A stretch of 64,000 nucleotides of DNA. Source: CAYJAY01 sp964370715 (GTDB lineage Bacteria; Bacillota; Clostridia; Oscillospirales; Ruminococcaceae). Below are positions 63,305-64,000 of the stretch, piece by piece. Under the pieces are notes generated by a model. That model saw nothing but the letters and a program-made list of their open reading frames with translations, had not been told where the DNA came from and ran no database searches. The DNA lies in contig CAYJKJ010000001.1 in NCBI GenBank assembly GCA_964370715.1, positions 198,921 through 262,920 on the forward strand, read 5' to 3'. Made by a program: the position numbers and the translations under genes. Numbering within the stretch: position 1 is the first letter of the stretch; every line of letters starts with the position of its first letter.

Positions 63305-64000
63305 CTATTCTGTTTTAGCGTTTAACGCTGCTATTGCATCTTTGCGAGAAAGGTCTAGCCTTCCTCTGTCGTCGATTTTGATAATCTTAACCGGAATAAT
63401 ATCATCTATCGCTACAATATCTTCGGTTTTTTCAACACGTTTGTTGTCGAGTTTACTTATATGAACCAACCCTTCTTTTCCGGGAGCTATCTCAACCATC
63501 GCTCCGATAGGAAGAATTCTAGTAACTTTACCGTAGAACATCGAGCCTATTTCGGGTTCTTTAACGATAGTTTCGATAATAGTTATCGCTCTTGTTACGT
63601 CATCGATGTCTGAACTTGAAACGAATACCGTTCCATCTTCTTGAACATCAACTTTAACGTTGCATTCAGCGCAGATTTTTTGAATCGTCTTTCCGCCTTT
63701 TCCGATAACCTCCGAGATTTTGTCTACAGCAATCTTGATTGAAATCATTTTTGGAGCGTATTTCGAAAGTTCGGATCTTGGTTCTTTAATCTCTTTAAGC
63801 ATAACATCATCTAGGATATGAAGGCGAGCTTTACGGCATTTTTCCAAAGCTTCTTTAACAACATCGTATGAAAGACCGTCGGTTTTTATATCCATTTGGA
63901 TAGCTGTGATACCTTTGTTTGTTCCGCCAACTTTGAAATCCATGTCGCCAAAGAAATCTTCAACGCCTTGGATGTCTACCATCGTCATAAATCTGTCGCC
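63305..64000 (-). CDS. pnp: polyribonucleotide nucleotidyltransferase, C-terminal part
   Basis: The frame is open to the window edge and encodes the last 231 residues: the end of the second RNase PH core (DIQGVEDFFGDMDFKVGGTNKG starts with the typical DFFGDMDFK), the KH domain (VIGKGGKTIQKIC) and the S1 domain (GKVTRILPIGAMVEIAPG, GLVHISKLD). PNPase is the 3'-5' phosphorolytic exoribonuclease of the RNA degradosome. It ends with a normal short tail after S1, and a terminator follows. Confidence 0.95.
   Translation of the reverse strand, partial: GDRFMTMVDIQGVEDFFGDMDFKVGGTNKGITAIQMDIKTDGLSYDVVKEALEKCRKARLHILDDVMLKEIKEPRSELSKYAPKMISIKIAVDKISEVIGKGGKTIQKICAECNVKVDVQEDGTVFVSSSDIDDVTRAITIIETIVKEPEIGSMFYGKVTRILPIGAMVEIAPGKEGLVHISKLDNKRVEKTEDIVAIDDIIPVKIIKIDDRGRLDLSRKDAIAALNAKTE

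Overview
The window is AT-rich chromosomal DNA from a low-GC Gram-positive anaerobe, most likely a member of the Clostridia (Bacillota). The pointers are strong AGGAGG-type ribosome binding sites, TTGACA/TATAAT promoters, YesM/YesN-type two-component proteins, an RqcH/TrmK/L19/TsaD/PNPase housekeeping set of Firmicutes type, and a complete methylaspartate mutase module for glutamate fermentation. The genus cannot be fixed from the sequence alone. No rRNA, tRNA, CRISPR array, transposase or phage structural gene was found.

Layout. (1) 1-6022, minus strand: an operon running OmpR-type regulator, sensor kinase, VTC-fold (polyphosphate polymerase-like) protein, DUF4956 membrane protein, phosphodiester glycosidase-like protein, small membrane protein and a Cthe_2159-type beta-helix lipoprotein cut by the window edge. 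(2) 6261-14152, minus strand: a galactose/glucose-type ABC importer (mglBAC), with a catabolite-type palindrome at the mglB promoter and an internal hairpin after mglB. It is preceded by a YesN regulator, a YesM kinase and a membrane-anchored sugar-binding protein, an apparent three-component sugar sensor. (3) 14429-17319, plus strand: a c-di-GMP phosphodiesterase-type protein with two solute-binding domains. (4) 17793-19460: a GH13 alpha-glucosidase. (5) 19656-20211: a small divergent ORF and an XRE regulator around a large inverted repeat. (6) 20422-27621: glmS-glmL-glmE-mal, then an AtuA-family protein, a DUF4387 protein and a P-loop protein whose C-terminus resembles the alanyl-tRNA synthetase editing domain. 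(7) 27713-32421: a GNAT acetyltransferase and two tandem paralogous polytopic membrane proteins. (8) 32701-37335: an RND exporter with a large coiled-coil insertion, followed by its TetR regulator; a perfect palindromic operator overlaps the promoter. (9) 37443-45827, minus strand: hom-thrB-lysC, two M16 peptidase homologues, lgt and an EAL protein. (10) 46362-49167: two glycosyltransferases and a chloramphenicol acetyltransferase-like enzyme. (11) 49318-52623, minus strand: rplS with a structured leader, rqcH, trmK and a DUF1858 protein. (12) 53050-64000, minus strand: a 2710-residue secreted repeat protein, tsaD, an SDR oxidoreductase and the 3' part of pnp.

Recurring themes are sugar sensing and uptake (mgl system, three-component sensor, GH13 enzyme), cell-surface construction (VTC cluster, glycosyltransferases, GT-C-like proteins, giant beta-helix protein, Lgt) and c-di-GMP turnover (two EAL proteins with degenerate or missing GGDEF motifs). 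The least understood parts are the VTC/DUF4956/Cthe_2159 operon, the three genes attached to the methylaspartate pathway, the insertion in the RND permease, the C-terminal modules of the giant protein, and a helically phased TTACA repeat array in the hom/glycosyltransferase gap that ends at an orphan terminator. Functions are assigned by reading motifs, without database searches.
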